Under the pieces are notes generated by a model. That model saw only the letters and a program-made list of their open reading frames with translations. It made no database searches and had not been told where the DNA came from. A stretch of DNA of 64,000 nt from CALMEH01 sp031409875 (GTDB lineage: Bacteria > Acidobacteriota > Blastocatellia > Pyrinomonadales > Pyrinomonadaceae): contig JANNYB010000215.1 of assembly GCA_031409875.1 (NCBI GenBank), positions 1 to 64,000 of the forward strand, written 5' to 3'. The position numbers were made by a program, and so were the translations under genes. How positions within the stretch are numbered: the stretch's first letter is position 1; each line of letters starts with the position of its first letter. This document shows positions 1-8,160 of this stretch, piece by piece.

Positions 1-34
1 AACTTTTTTACAATTTTTTTCGACCTACGGGGGT

Positions 35-146
35 GGGTTCGCGACGCGCGTTTTTTACGCGTGTCGACACCCCACCACGTTCTGACAACCTAAAACTCGC
101 CGGATTTAAGCGAGTCGCTACCGCTCCACGTTCTGACAACCTAAAA
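35..146. repeat. Hairpin-rich intergenic repeat with a 21-bp direct repeat
   Basis: A 21-bp word (CCACGTTCTGACAACCTAAAA) occurs at 75-95 and again at 126-146. Each copy is preceded by a small inverted repeat: near-palindromic arms of GC-rich sequence around a T tract at about 48-72, and ACTCGC/GCGAGT around 95-115. The minus-strand open frame here shows the matching peptide duplication and looks like a translated repeat rather than a gene. Function is unknown. Confidence 0.6.
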
Positions 147-148
147 TT

Positions 149-223
149 ATGAGCAAAAAAAACAAGTGCTGTAAGAAATACAAAAAAGGAAAAGCGTGCA
201 AAAAATGTCCGCTTTTTAAATAA
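149..223 (+). CDS. 24-aa lysine/cysteine-rich micropeptide
   Basis: This tiny frame runs from ATG at 149 to TAA at 221-223 and encodes 24 residues, about half of them Lys. It has four Cys, as a CC pair and a CKKC pair (CCKKYKKG, then ACKKCPLF). The four-Cys arrangement and high charge suggest a small zinc- or nucleic-acid-binding peptide. It ends 6 bases before the next gene, which also has a CxxC pair, so the two may form an operon. I recall similar short Cys/Lys-rich proteins annotated as hypothetical in other bacteria but cannot verify that here. No clear Shine-Dalgarno site is visible, so translation is uncertain. Confidence 0.5.
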   Translation: MSKKNKCCKKYKKGKACKKCPLFK

Positions 224-229
224 AATATT

Positions 230-439
230 ATGAATAAACCACGCGAAAATTTGCAACTTTGGTATTGCGAACATTGTCAAAACGTCCATTTGAAAACGCC
301 GAATGTGATGCTCGATTTTACGAGAAATGAATTTGTCGAATTGACCGACGCGATGTATGAAATTCTGCAAAACAATTTCAAACCGCTCGATTTAGACGAA
401 ATTTCCGACGACGTTTTATCGAGCGAGATTGTTTCTTAA
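230..439 (+). CDS. Hypothetical 69-aa protein with CxxC zinc-ribbon-like knuckle
   Basis: A short acidic protein. The N-terminal part reads WYCEHCQNVHLKT (about residues 11-23), a CxxC knuckle followed by His, which suggests half a zinc ribbon. The rest is a predicted helical acidic tail. There is no signal peptide, so it is probably cytosolic. It follows the 24-aa Cys-rich frame by 6 bases and ends before a strong stem-loop at 503-539, which fits a two-gene unit. The family is not recognised and no function is proposed. Confidence 0.6.
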   Translation: MNKPRENLQLWYCEHCQNVHLKTPNVMLDFTRNEFVELTDAMYEILQNNFKPLDLDEISDDVLSSEIVS

Positions 440-502
440 AATTATTCTTTCGGGCAAAATTATGTGTCCTACCTTTTAGTTACCCCAAGTCCAAAGAATA
501 AC

Positions 503-539
503 GAGGCTGTAATTTTCTTAACCTGAAAATTACAGCCTC
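503..539. terminator. Perfect 15-bp stem-loop between small genes and ChaN-like gene
   Basis: Arms 503-517 and 525-539 are perfect inverted repeats around a 7-base loop. The position after the stop at 439 fits a terminator, but no long T tract follows, so it may be only an intergenic hairpin. Confidence 0.55.
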
Positions 540-584
540 AAACCATTCAAAACAAACTGCTTTTTGTGATATTATTTAACTGCA

Positions 585-1484
585 ATGAAGAAAATTTTAT
601 TACTTTTAATTATTATTTCAGCAATGACATTTACGGTTTTCGGGCAAATCAGCGAAGCAAATTACCGGATTTTCGACGGCAAAGGCAATGCGGCAACGCT
701 TGAAGATATTGCAAAAGCAATTGAAAAAACGGACGTTGCTTTCTTAGGCGAACAGCACGACGACGCGACGGCGCATTTTTTACAGTTGCAAATTTTCAAA
801 GCGGCGGTCGAAAAATATTCCAAAGAACGAAAAGTTGTGCTGTCGCTGGAAATGTTCGAGCGCGATGTGCAGATTGTTTTGGACGAATATTTGAAAAATC
901 TGATTTCCGAAAAACATTTTCTTGAGTCGAGCCGTCCGTGGGGAAATTATAAAACCGATTATCGTCCGCTCGTCGAACTTGCGAAAGAGAATAATTTGCC
1001 CGTAATTGCGGCAAATGCGCCGCGCCGTTATGTCAATATGGTTTCGCGGCTTGGCAGAGAATCGCTTGATAATTTATCAAATGACGCGAAAAAATGGCTT
1101 GCGCCGTTGCCTTACGGTGCTGCGTCTGATGCTTACGCGCAGAAATTTAATGCGTTAATGGGACAAACCGATTCGATAACGCCGCTGAAACATTCGCCGA
1201 TTCTCAACGCGCAATCGCTTTGGGACGCGACGATGGCTTATTCGATTGCCGAATTTTTAAAGGCGAATAAAAAGGCTTTAGTCGTTCACTTAAACGGAAG
1301 TTTTCACACGGAAAACCGTTTGGGAACGGCAGAACATCTTTTGAAATATTCTCCGAAAACAAAATTTCTCGTCGTAACAATGCGCTACGAAGAAGATTTT
1401 ACGAAATTCGACAAAGCCAAACACGAAAACTTAGGCGATTTCGTAATTTTGACCGATTCAAAAATTCCGCGTAGTCAACGCTAA
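585..1484 (+). CDS. ChaN-like (DUF399/Tiki-fold) exported protein
   Basis: A 299-aa protein with a signal peptide (about residues 1-20, ending VFGQ). The mature part resembles the ChaN/DUF399 family, a Tiki-superfamily fold reported to bind haem in one member and tied to iron metabolism. Family marks visible are FLGEQHDD near residue 53, LEMFERD near residue 88, and AANAPRR near residue 143. The GE-H and EMFER segments supply the conserved acidic and His residues of the fold. The ATG at 585 gives a clean signal peptide. It is monocistronic, bounded by a stem-loop upstream and a convergent hairpin downstream. Haem or metal binding is inferred from family only. Confidence 0.8.
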   Translation: MKKILLLLIIISAMTFTVFGQISEANYRIFDGKGNAATLEDIAKAIEKTDVAFLGEQHDDATAHFLQLQIFKAAVEKYSKERKVVLSLEMFERDVQIVLDEYLKNLISEKHFLESSRPWGNYKTDYRPLVELAKENNLPVIAANAPRRYVNMVSRLGRESLDNLSNDAKKWLAPLPYGAASDAYAQKFNALMGQTDSITPLKHSPILNAQSLWDATMAYSIAEFLKANKKALVVHLNGSFHTENRLGTAEHLLKYSPKTKFLVVTMRYEEDFTKFDKAKHENLGDFVILTDSKIPRSQR

Positions 1485-1487
1485 ACA

Positions 1488-1598
1488 AGGCAAAAGTAAA
1501 AAGGCAAAAAGTAAAAATTTAAAAGCGTTCTTCGAGAATTAAGATTCAAAGTTAGACGCTTTTTTTACCTTTTGCCTTTTACCTTTTACCTTTACTTC
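1488..1598. terminator. Convergent bidirectional hairpin of short tandem words
   Basis: The left side repeats words like GGCAAAAAGTAAAAA and the right side repeats the complement (TTTTTACCTTTTGCC and similar), with an inner AAAGCGTT/AGACGCTTT stem and T tracts on both strands. It lies between the converging ChaN-like and S9 peptidase genes and overlaps the last codons of the latter. Confidence 0.6.
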
Positions 1599-3940
1599 TC
1601 CCGTGTTGCCGTAAATGAAATCGGCGGAAGTCCGGGACCGGCAAGATTTCCGGTCATTTTATCGCCGTCAACTTTGCCGTCCATTTTCAAAGTCATCGGT
1701 TGTCCTTGCACGTCAACTTTCACATCTCCGGTGATATTATTTCCGCTGACTTTGCCGTTTTCAACTGTGCCGCCGCCAAGCATTGAACTTAGCGTGCCGT
1801 TAAAATCGGCTTCCGTCTGTTTCAAATCCAAATTAATTTGAATAATTTGACCGCCGGCATCTGCCAACATCGTCCATTTACCTGAAACATCAACTTCGGC
1901 TTTGGCTTTCATATCCGTTGTTCCGGCGAGTTTTACGGTATTCACATCAACCATAATTTCGCCCAAACGCTTGGAAACGTCTGCCGTCATTGATTCTTGG
2001 AAACGTCCGCCGAGATATTGTGCCAAGAATTTTTCAGATTTGGCAAGCATCGCCATATTATTTACAGGACGCGCAAAACCGTGTCCTTCATCGGGCGCAA
2101 CCATATATTCAACGGGGAAATTTCGATCACGAAGCGCAACGACAATTTGATCGGATTCACGTTTATTCACACGCGGATCGTTTGCGCCTTGCACGACAAA
2201 AAGCGGCGTTTTGATTTTGTCTGCCGAAAAAAGCGGCGATTGACGTTTGATTGTCGCCAATTCTTCTTTGTTATTCGGATTGCCCATTCGCAAATAAAAC
2301 ATTTGGCGAATCGGCTCCCAATAAGGCGGAATTGATTCGAGCAAAGTAATCATATTCGACGGCGCAACAATCGCCACGCCCGCCGCATAAACATCAGGCG
2401 TAAAAGCAACACCCGCAAGCGTTGCATAACCGCCGTAACTTCCGCCCATAATTCCGACACGCTTGGCATCAACCGTGCCGTTTGCAACGAGATGTTTCAC
2501 GCCCCAAGTGATGTCGTCCTGCATCAAATCGCCCCATTGTTTGTTTCCGGCATCGAGAAATTTTTTGCCGTAGCCGGTTGAGCCGCGAAAATTCATCTGC
2601 AAAACAGCGTAACCGCGATTTGCCAAAAATTGCGCGTAGGAATTATAACCCCAACCATCACGCGCCCAAGGTCCGCCGTGCGGATTGACAATCAGCGGCA
2701 AATTTTTCGCTTCAACACCTTTCGGCAGAGTCAGATAAGCTGGAATTTCCAAGCCGTCCGAAGATTTATATTTTATCGGAGTCATCTGTGCCAGAGATTC
2801 ACGCGGCAGTTTTTCGCGGACTTGATAGAGCGTTGAAAGACCTTTCGTTTTGCGGTTGTAAAGCCAAACCGTTCCCGGCTCAACATCACTGTAAGATGTT
2901 ACAATCCAAAGGTTTTCGTCCGTTGTTGAAGAGCCGAAATTTAGTTCGCGTGTGCCGCCGAGACGTGCTTTGATAAAATTGTAATCTTTCTCGAAGCCTT
3001 TATCTTTGAACACGATGCGGGTTTTTTCATCGTTGTAAAACGTCGCCACTAAATCGTTTGTTTTGTCGGAAAACGACGCGCCACCGAAATCAACGCGGTT
3101 TTGAGCATCTTTCTCGACAAAGGTTTCCTTCATTGTTGCGGGATTGAACAAAACCAATTCCTGCAAATCACGGCTGCCTTTGTTTGTTGACATATAAACT
3201 TGCGTGTTTGTCTTATCAAAACGAATCGGATTGCACGATTCAAAAACGCCGCAGTCATAAATTTTGGTGAATTTTTTCCCGTCTGCTTCAACTCTTAAAA
3301 CTTCTGTTTCGCCTTTCTGCGTTGAGCGCGTTGCCAGACGAATCTTGTCGGCGTTGTCAAAAACCCAACCCGTAATGCGTTCGGTATTTTCTCGAATCAG
3401 AGTTTTTTCGCCCGTTGAAATCTTCACTTTATAAAGGTCGTGCCAAGTCTTGTCGCGTTCATTAATGCCGACGTAAATTGCATCCGCATCCGTCTTCGGA
3501 GTGCCGTAAATAAAAGCTCGAACGCCTTTTGCTTCGGTCAAATTCCGCGCCGTCGGAACTTCTGCGCCCGATGCCGCAGAAGCCATCGGATTGACTGCGT
3601 AAACATTGAAATTTTCATCGCCGCCGTTGTCTTTGACGAACAAAATAAATTTGCCGTCGCGCGACCAAAACGCGCCCGCAATCGGACGTTTTGTTTCGTT
3701 GGTAATCAATTTCGCTTTGTCGAACGAATCGTTAATGCCTTTGACATAAATATTTAAAGTGTCTTTATAAGGCTTGCGAAACATCATCCATTTGCCGTCG
3801 GGCGAAATGGTTGCGCCGGCAATTTCGGGATTGCCGAAAAATAATTCGCGGTCAATTAAAGCCGGAAGTTCTGCCGTTGCCGTTATCGAAAACATACAAA
3901 AAATGCCTGTCAGAATCGCTGGTATAAATAAATTTTTCAT
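1592..3940 (-). CDS. S9-family prolyl oligopeptidase-like exported peptidase
   Basis: A 782-aa protein with a signal peptide (about 1-24), an N-terminal WD40/TolB-like propeller (about 30-390) and a C-terminal alpha/beta-hydrolase domain (about 400-650). The catalytic triad is readable: the nucleophile Ser in GGSYGGYA near residue 503, Asp in GANDPRVN near 590, and His in DEGHGFARP near 622. The HGGPW oxyanion segment is near 420. About 120 extra residues follow the hydrolase, Gly/Asp/Lys-rich and repetitive; this tail is unusual for the family and may be a small beta domain. It probably cleaves oligopeptides in the periplasm as a dipeptidyl/acylaminoacyl peptidase. The exact specificity cannot be read. 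Confidence 0.9.
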   Translation of the reverse strand: MKNLFIPAILTGIFCMFSITATAELPALIDRELFFGNPEIAGATISPDGKWMMFRKPYKDTLNIYVKGINDSFDKAKLITNETKRPIAGAFWSRDGKFILFVKDNGGDENFNVYAVNPMASAASGAEVPTARNLTEAKGVRAFIYGTPKTDADAIYVGINERDKTWHDLYKVKISTGEKTLIRENTERITGWVFDNADKIRLATRSTQKGETEVLRVEADGKKFTKIYDCGVFESCNPIRFDKTNTQVYMSTNKGSRDLQELVLFNPATMKETFVEKDAQNRVDFGGASFSDKTNDLVATFYNDEKTRIVFKDKGFEKDYNFIKARLGGTRELNFGSSTTDENLWIVTSYSDVEPGTVWLYNRKTKGLSTLYQVREKLPRESLAQMTPIKYKSSDGLEIPAYLTLPKGVEAKNLPLIVNPHGGPWARDGWGYNSYAQFLANRGYAVLQMNFRGSTGYGKKFLDAGNKQWGDLMQDDITWGVKHLVANGTVDAKRVGIMGGSYGGYATLAGVAFTPDVYAAGVAIVAPSNMITLLESIPPYWEPIRQMFYLRMGNPNNKEELATIKRQSPLFSADKIKTPLFVVQGANDPRVNKRESDQIVVALRDRNFPVEYMVAPDEGHGFARPVNNMAMLAKSEKFLAQYLGGRFQESMTADVSKRLGEIMVDVNTVKLAGTTDMKAKAEVDVSGKWTMLADAGGQIIQINLDLKQTEADFNGTLSSMLGGGTVENGKVSGNNITGDVKVDVQGQPMTLKMDGKVDGDKMTGNLAGPGLPPISFTATREK

Positions 3941-4469
3941 AGATTTTTTTTTGGTAATTCTCAGATTTTCATATAACTACGTCATTTGCAAATTTAGAGT
4001 TGCAAAATTTTACTAGACAACTTTCCAAAAAATAAGTAATTGATTTAATTAACTTTACAGCTCAAAGAATTTATTCTTAAAGTCCAACACGCTTTAGCTT
4101 GTTGAAGTGCCAAACACTTTTCAAGCAAAAGTTCATCGGATATTTAGCAGTTTTGAAGTTAAACAAGAGCGACAAACTAAAGTGTGTCTGACTTTAGGCG
4201 ATTTAATTACAGATGTTTGACGGAAAAATTTGAAATAAAATAATAATAATGTTAATCTCATTTCATTAAAAATTTAACATCGGAAAAAAAACTCAAATCG
4301 AGATTTTTTTTCATCGTTTGACGCAAAACTGCAATTTACAAGCGTTCAATGTTTGCTAGATGAAAGAAACGGCGGAAAGTGCAAAGCGAATTTTAAATTT
4401 TTCGCCGCTGAAGCAGAAAAAAACGCAATATTTTGTGTTTGAAAATTAATTGAAAAATAGGAGAACATT
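3941..4469. other. 529-bp AT-rich intergenic region
   Basis: No convincing gene is seen. The segment holds the divergent promoters for the S9 peptidase (leftward) and the exported protein at 4470 (rightward), plus an imperfect inverted repeat at 4078-4196. A ribosome site (AGGAGA) precedes the ATG at 4470. Confidence 0.6.
4078..4196. repeat. Imperfect 27-bp inverted repeat, 65-bp loop
   Basis: Arms 4078-4104 and 4170-4196 match as inverted repeats with about five differences over 27 bases. The pair brackets about 65 bp and looks like a remnant of a small mobile or palindromic element. No coding capacity is seen inside. Confidence 0.5.
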
Positions 4470-4817
4470 ATGAAAAAATTACTGAAAAATTTCTTGACGG
4501 TTGGCTTGTTTATCTTTTTGGCATTCGGTTCGCAGACGGCGTTTGCGCGAAACGATTCTGTTTCGGAATCGTCGAATTTTTGGGAAAATAATCTGCAAAC
4601 CGGCGTTTCGCTGAGAAGTTACAGACTGATGAAAATCGGTTATTCGCTTCGCAAATGCAATCAAATCATCGGTTTTAACGCCGAAGAAATGAGCCGCAAT
4701 GTCGGCGGCGGCAGTGTTTTTACGGCAGTTAAATGGGAAGGCGATGATTATGCAATTATTACCGCTGTTTTCAAAGACAATATTTTGACGAATAAATATC
4801 AGGCAAACTTACGTTGA
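4470..4817 (+). CDS. Exported BLIP/BamE-like small protein
   Basis: A 115-aa protein with a signal peptide (about 1-26, ending AFA). The mature C-terminal half carries the segments MKIGYSLRKC, KWEGDDYAIITAVFKD and LTNKYQANL. These are nearly repeated in the next gene, so the two are paralogues. The pattern (GM/GY-x-K-x-E-I, then FxxxKWEGxDY, then FKD) resembles the SmpA/OmlA (BamE) and beta-lactamase-inhibitor-like fold seen in DUF3862-type proteins. Periplasmic location is likely. The Ser-rich linker of the paralogue is absent and there is no lipobox Cys. Confidence 0.7.
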   Translation: MKKLLKNFLTVGLFIFLAFGSQTAFARNDSVSESSNFWENNLQTGVSLRSYRLMKIGYSLRKCNQIIGFNAEEMSRNVGGGSVFTAVKWEGDDYAIITAVFKDNILTNKYQANLR

Positions 4818-4850
4818 AAATTTAATTTCGGCGCATAATTCGGAAAATAG

Positions 4851-4934
4851 TTTTGGAAGTTTCGGAAGTTTTCAAAGTTGCAGAAGAAAGTGTTTTTTCT
4901 TCCTCGACTTTCAAAACTTTCAAAACTTCCAAAA
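4851..4934. terminator. Long imperfect hairpin between the two BLIP/BamE-like genes
   Basis: The left side (4851-4889) repeats TTTTGGAAGTTTCGGAAG-type words and the right side (4897-4934) carries the complement (CTTTCAAAACTTTCAAAACTT and similar). It may terminate the 4470 gene. Confidence 0.5.
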
Positions 4935-5030
4935 TTTCTTCACTAAAGCCCTGATTTACATTTGTAAAATCAACCTTTTCGAGTAATATAAAAAGTAATA
5001 TTTTTTTTAACAAATCAAACAGGAGAATCT

Positions 5031-5459
5031 ATGAAAAATTTGCTGAACATCGCGCTTATTGCGTGTGTCTTAATTGTTTTAGGCTGTAAATGCCAACAGG
5101 CTTTGGACGAGATTAAAAACAAGGCGGAAAGTCCCAGTCCGTCGGCGAGTGCATCACCGAGTCCAAGTTCGACAAAATCGGATTCGTCAAAATCTGACTC
5201 CGATAAATCCGATAAATCCGATTCCTCTTCCTCATCGGGAACGGGCGTAAGCAAAGCGTCTTACGACAAAATCAGAGTCGGTATGAAGAAAAGCGAAATT
5301 ATCAGAATTATCGGTAATGACGGCGAAGAAATGACCCGTTCAAAAGGCGGCAACAGCACCTTTACGTCGCACAAATGGGAAGGCAGCGATTACTCCATCA
5401 TCACCGCCGTTTTCAAAGACGACGTGCTGACCAACAAATACGAGGCTAATTTGAAATAA
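5031..5459 (+). CDS. BLIP/BamE-like lipoprotein with Ser/Asp/Lys linker
   Basis: A 142-aa predicted lipoprotein. The signal sequence ends in the lipobox LGC (Cys near residue 19). A Ser/Pro then Ser/Asp/Lys-rich linker (about 35-72) tethers a globular C-terminal domain. That domain has RVGMKKSEIIRIIG, KWEGSDYSIITAVFKD and LTNKYEANLK, matching the protein encoded upstream. The start has a ribosome site (AGGAGA) 7 bases before ATG. The fold is inferred to be the SmpA/OmlA or BLIP-like alpha/beta module. Outer-membrane anchoring is likely; the partner is unknown. Confidence 0.75.
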   Translation: MKNLLNIALIACVLIVLGCKCQQALDEIKNKAESPSPSASASPSPSSTKSDSSKSDSDKSDKSDSSSSSGTGVSKASYDKIRVGMKKSEIIRIIGNDGEEMTRSKGGNSTFTSHKWEGSDYSIITAVFKDDVLTNKYEANLK

Positions 5460-5497
5460 ATTGAATCGCTTGTAAAAATTAAAAGCGATATAAAATA

Positions 5498-5570
5498 ATC
5501 TGCGAAAATCTGCGAAATCTGCGGGAACTTAAACTGTTTTCTCCCGTGGATTTCGCAGATTTTCGCAGAT
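5498..5570. repeat. Perfect 21-bp inverted repeat upstream of pgk
   Basis: Arms 5498-5518 and 5550-5570 are perfect inverted repeats built from the repeated word ATCTGCGAAA; further inner pairing (GCGGGA/TCCCGT) extends the stem. It lies between a stop at 5459 and the pgk start and could act as terminator or 5' UTR structure. Confidence 0.75.
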
Positions 5571-5586
5571 ATTTCTTTAAAATAAT

Positions 5587-6816
5587 ATGAACAAGAAAAC
5601 TATTAAAGATATTGATATTAAAGGCAAACGGGTTTTTATTCGCGTGGATTTTAATGTTCCGATTAAAGACGGAAAAGTTTCGGACGACACGCGCATTCGC
5701 GGCGCAATGCCGACGATTTCTTACGCCATCGAACAAGGCGCGAAAGTAATTCTCGCGTCGCATCTCGGCAGACCTTTGAAAGACAAGAAAAAAGCCGAAG
5801 AAAAAGGAATGCCTTACGATGCGGCGAAATATTCGCTGAAAATTGTCGGTGAAGATTTGGCTGAATTGCTCGGAAAAGAAGTTCAATTTGCCAACGATTG
5901 CGTTGGCGAAGAAGTCGCGCAGAAAGTCGAATCGTTAAAAGATGGCGAAGTTCTTTTGCTCGAAAATTTGCGGCTTCACGCGGAAGAAGAAGAAAACGAT
6001 GAAGATTTTGCGCGTCAATTAGCCGAATTATGCGACGTTTATGTCAACGACGCTTTCGGCACGGCGCACCGCGCACACGCTTCGACTGAAGGAATCACGC
6101 ATTTTGTCGAAGATTCGGTTGCCGGATTGTTGATGGAAAAAGAATTGAATTTCTTGGGAAAAGCCTTGAATAATCCCGAAAGACCTTTTGTTGCAATACT
6201 TGGCGGCGCAAAAGTTTCCGATAAAATTCCGGTTATCGAATCTTTAATCAAACGCAAAGTTGATAAATTATTAATCGGCGGCGCGATGGCTTATACGTTT
6301 TTCAAGGCAAACGGTTTGACCGTCGGCAAATCTTTGGTCGAAGACGCAATGATGCCGAAAGCTCTGGAAATCGCCAAATTCGCCGAAGAACAAGGCGTTC
6401 AACTTATTTTACCGACAGATCATCAAGTCGTTGATTCTTACGAACCGCTAACTTCGCGCAAAACGATTCCGGTCGAATTTACAAACACGGGCTTAGTCGG
6501 TTTAGACATCGGAATTGAAACACAAGCGATTTTTGCACACGCGCTCGAAGGCGCAAAAACAATCGTCTGGAACGGTCCGATGGGAATGTTTGAAGAAAAA
6601 CCTTTCGACGAAGGCACGATTGCAGTCGCCAAAGCAGTCGCCGAAGCCACCGAAAAAGGCGCAATCTCAATCGTCGGCGGCGGCGATTCGGTCGCGGCAG
6701 TCAATCAAGCAAACTTAGACGAAAAAATCTCGCACATCTCAACCGGCGGCGGCGCAACTTTAGAATTTCTCGCCGGCGACGCACTTCCGGGCGTTGAAGC
6801 GTTGGATGAGAAATAG
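5587..6816 (+). CDS. pgk: Phosphoglycerate kinase
   Basis: A 409-aa enzyme that moves phosphate between 1,3-bisphosphoglycerate and ADP in glycolysis. Full length for the family. Signature segments are RVDFNVP (residues 19-25), ASHLGRP (57-63), LLLENLR (123-129), VNDAFGTAHRAHAST (153-167), GGAKVSDKI (206-214), the nucleotide-loop WNGPMGMFE (about 319), and the GGGDS motif (about 366). The ATG at 5587 starts directly at the conserved N-terminus. tpiA lies about 3 kb downstream on the same strand and gpmI is elsewhere in the window, so glycolytic genes are scattered around accessory insertions. Confidence 0.98.
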   Translation: MNKKTIKDIDIKGKRVFIRVDFNVPIKDGKVSDDTRIRGAMPTISYAIEQGAKVILASHLGRPLKDKKKAEEKGMPYDAAKYSLKIVGEDLAELLGKEVQFANDCVGEEVAQKVESLKDGEVLLLENLRLHAEEEENDEDFARQLAELCDVYVNDAFGTAHRAHASTEGITHFVEDSVAGLLMEKELNFLGKALNNPERPFVAILGGAKVSDKIPVIESLIKRKVDKLLIGGAMAYTFFKANGLTVGKSLVEDAMMPKALEIAKFAEEQGVQLILPTDHQVVDSYEPLTSRKTIPVEFTNTGLVGLDIGIETQAIFAHALEGAKTIVWNGPMGMFEEKPFDEGTIAVAKAVAEATEKGAISIVGGGDSVAAVNQANLDEKISHISTGGGATLEFLAGDALPGVEALDEK

Positions 6817-6849
6817 TAAAATTATTAAGATAAGATAACTGGAGGTTTT

Positions 6850-7473
6850 ATGAATTTAACGATTAAAGATAGATTGGTGTTGGCAAATCAATATGAGATT
6901 TTAATTGCTTTGACTGATAGCGAGGAGAAGAAAAAAGCATATTCAGAGAGTTTAGAAATAATACAATTCGGATTTGAGTCTGAATATGTAAATTTGTTTC
7001 CAGAAATTGATAAAAAAGTATTGACTGAAAGAGAAGGAGAAGAAGTCCGTAAAATACTTGAAATGTTTTGTCAAATTCAAAATAGTCTCGAAGATTTAGG
7101 CGATATAGAAGTTGAGAAATCTAAAATTACTTTTGCAGGTTTTGATGCAGACCACGAAACGCCCCAACTTTCCTACTCTAACTATCTTATAAAAAACAGA
7201 CTTGTATATCAGAAACTTACTAGAGAAGCGATTGATTCTCATTTTCCGATGTTGACTATTTATCGTCGAATGCTGGATGAATGGAGACATTCGGACAATA
7301 AATATCAGCTTACAAAAGATGATATTGTTCGGATTTCCAATTCAAGAAATATAACGAATTTAATCAATCAATTTGGGGCGTTGGAGGATGATACAATGAT
7401 TGATGAACTTGTTGAAAAAATTTATCAAGAAAGAGGCAGACCTGAAACCGAAAAAGTTCCGGCTATTTCCTAA
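6850..7473 (+). CDS. YfbU-domain protein, possible antitoxin partner
   Basis: A 207-aa protein that resembles E. coli YfbU over its length. Matching features are the N-terminal RLVLANQYEIL (family RLILSNQYK), the central VTF/ITFAGFDAD segment, and YRRMLDEWRHS...YQLTKDDIVRI near residues 137-160. A variable acidic tail follows. It begins with AGGAGG-like site (ACTGGAGGTTTT) before ATG 6850. The stop codon overlaps the next ATG by one base (TAATG at 7471-7475), so translation is coupled to a PIN-domain gene. YfbU function is not settled; I recall a link to MazF-triggered death in E. coli. Pairing with a PIN toxin makes an antitoxin role plausible but unproven. Confidence 0.8.
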   Translation: MNLTIKDRLVLANQYEILIALTDSEEKKKAYSESLEIIQFGFESEYVNLFPEIDKKVLTEREGEEVRKILEMFCQIQNSLEDLGDIEVEKSKITFAGFDADHETPQLSYSNYLIKNRLVYQKLTREAIDSHFPMLTIYRRMLDEWRHSDNKYQLTKDDIVRISNSRNITNLINQFGALEDDTMIDELVEKIYQERGRPETEKVPAIS

Positions 7474-7886
7474 TGCACATTCTTGACACAGACACTTTTA
7501 GTCATATTCAACGAAGAAATCAAAATGTTCTAAAACAACTTGAACAAAATGATTTAGTTGGTATAACGCTAATCACAAAAGGTGAAATATTAAGAGGAAG
7601 AATTGATTATCTATTAAAAGCCGAAAATTCTGAGAATCTTGAAAAAGCGCAAAAGTTATTTTTTGATAGTGAAAAACTTATTGCCGAGTTCCCAATAATT
7701 CATTTCAATGAAGAGGCGTTAAGAAATTTCGATGAGTTTCGACAAAACAGCCAATATCGCAAAATCGGCAGGGCAGATATGCTAATTGCAAGTATTTGTT
7801 TTGCGAATAAGGCGATATTAGTTACTCGAAATATAAAACACTTCAAACAATTTCCAAATTTAGAGATCGAAAATTGGGTTGACTGA
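7473..7886 (+). CDS. PIN-domain (VapC-like) ribonuclease toxin
   Basis: A 137-aa PIN-domain protein. It opens with HILDTDTFSHI, giving the first catalytic Asp pair (D4 and D6). It has a conserved Glu in TKGEILRG near residue 38, then RADMLIASI with Asp near residue 97, and ends with LVTRNIKHFKQFP near 115, the typical TxN-x-DF region. These are the acidic residues that hold the metal in VapC-type RNases. The ATG overlaps the stop of the YfbU-domain gene, so both are expected from one transcript. Target RNA is unknown. Base use is more AT-rich than the pgk region, which fits an acquired accessory unit. Confidence 0.85.
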   Translation: MHILDTDTFSHIQRRNQNVLKQLEQNDLVGITLITKGEILRGRIDYLLKAENSENLEKAQKLFFDSEKLIAEFPIIHFNEEALRNFDEFRQNSQYRKIGRADMLIASICFANKAILVTRNIKHFKQFPNLEIENWVD

Positions 7887-7906
7887 TGTCTGCGCTCTGG
7901 CAAGGT

Positions 7907-8155
7907 TCAGACTTCCATCTTTTTGGTAAATTCATCAAAAGCATTTCGCAGACGTTTCTCGTGATTGGCGCAGATTGGTAAAATCGTTGCCGTTTCGCTT
8001 GTGTTTTGCTCTAATTTGCCGTTGGAAAATTGCAAACCTGCGGGAATCGTCACGGTTTTTGATGATGAGAAAGTGCATTGCATCAAAAAATCATTGACGA
8101 GAATTTCGCAACCGCATTGATGGCGATTAGCGGTTTGTTCAAATATTAAATTCAT
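7907..8155 (-). CDS. Hypothetical protein, 82 aa
   Basis: A small unrecognised protein, starting at ATG 8155; an in-frame TTG at 8164 would add three residues and overlap the preceding stop. It has three Cys-containing spots (HQCGC near residue 14, MQC, ICANHEKR) and an amphipathic helical end. No signal peptide. It is the second gene of a minus-strand pair, 5 bases after the stop of its partner, and converges on the PIN toxin gene. Confidence 0.55.
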   Translation of the reverse strand: MNLIFEQTANRHQCGCEILVNDFLMQCTFSSSKTVTIPAGLQFSNGKLEQNTSETATILPICANHEKRLRNAFDEFTKKMEV

Positions 8156-8160
8156 AATTT

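Noticed and set aside
8..370. 120-aa minus-strand frame spanning the direct repeats and the small plus-strand genes
   Set aside because: Its C-terminal half is the translated palindromic repeat, repeated twice, and it is antisense to the better-supported frames at 149 and 230.
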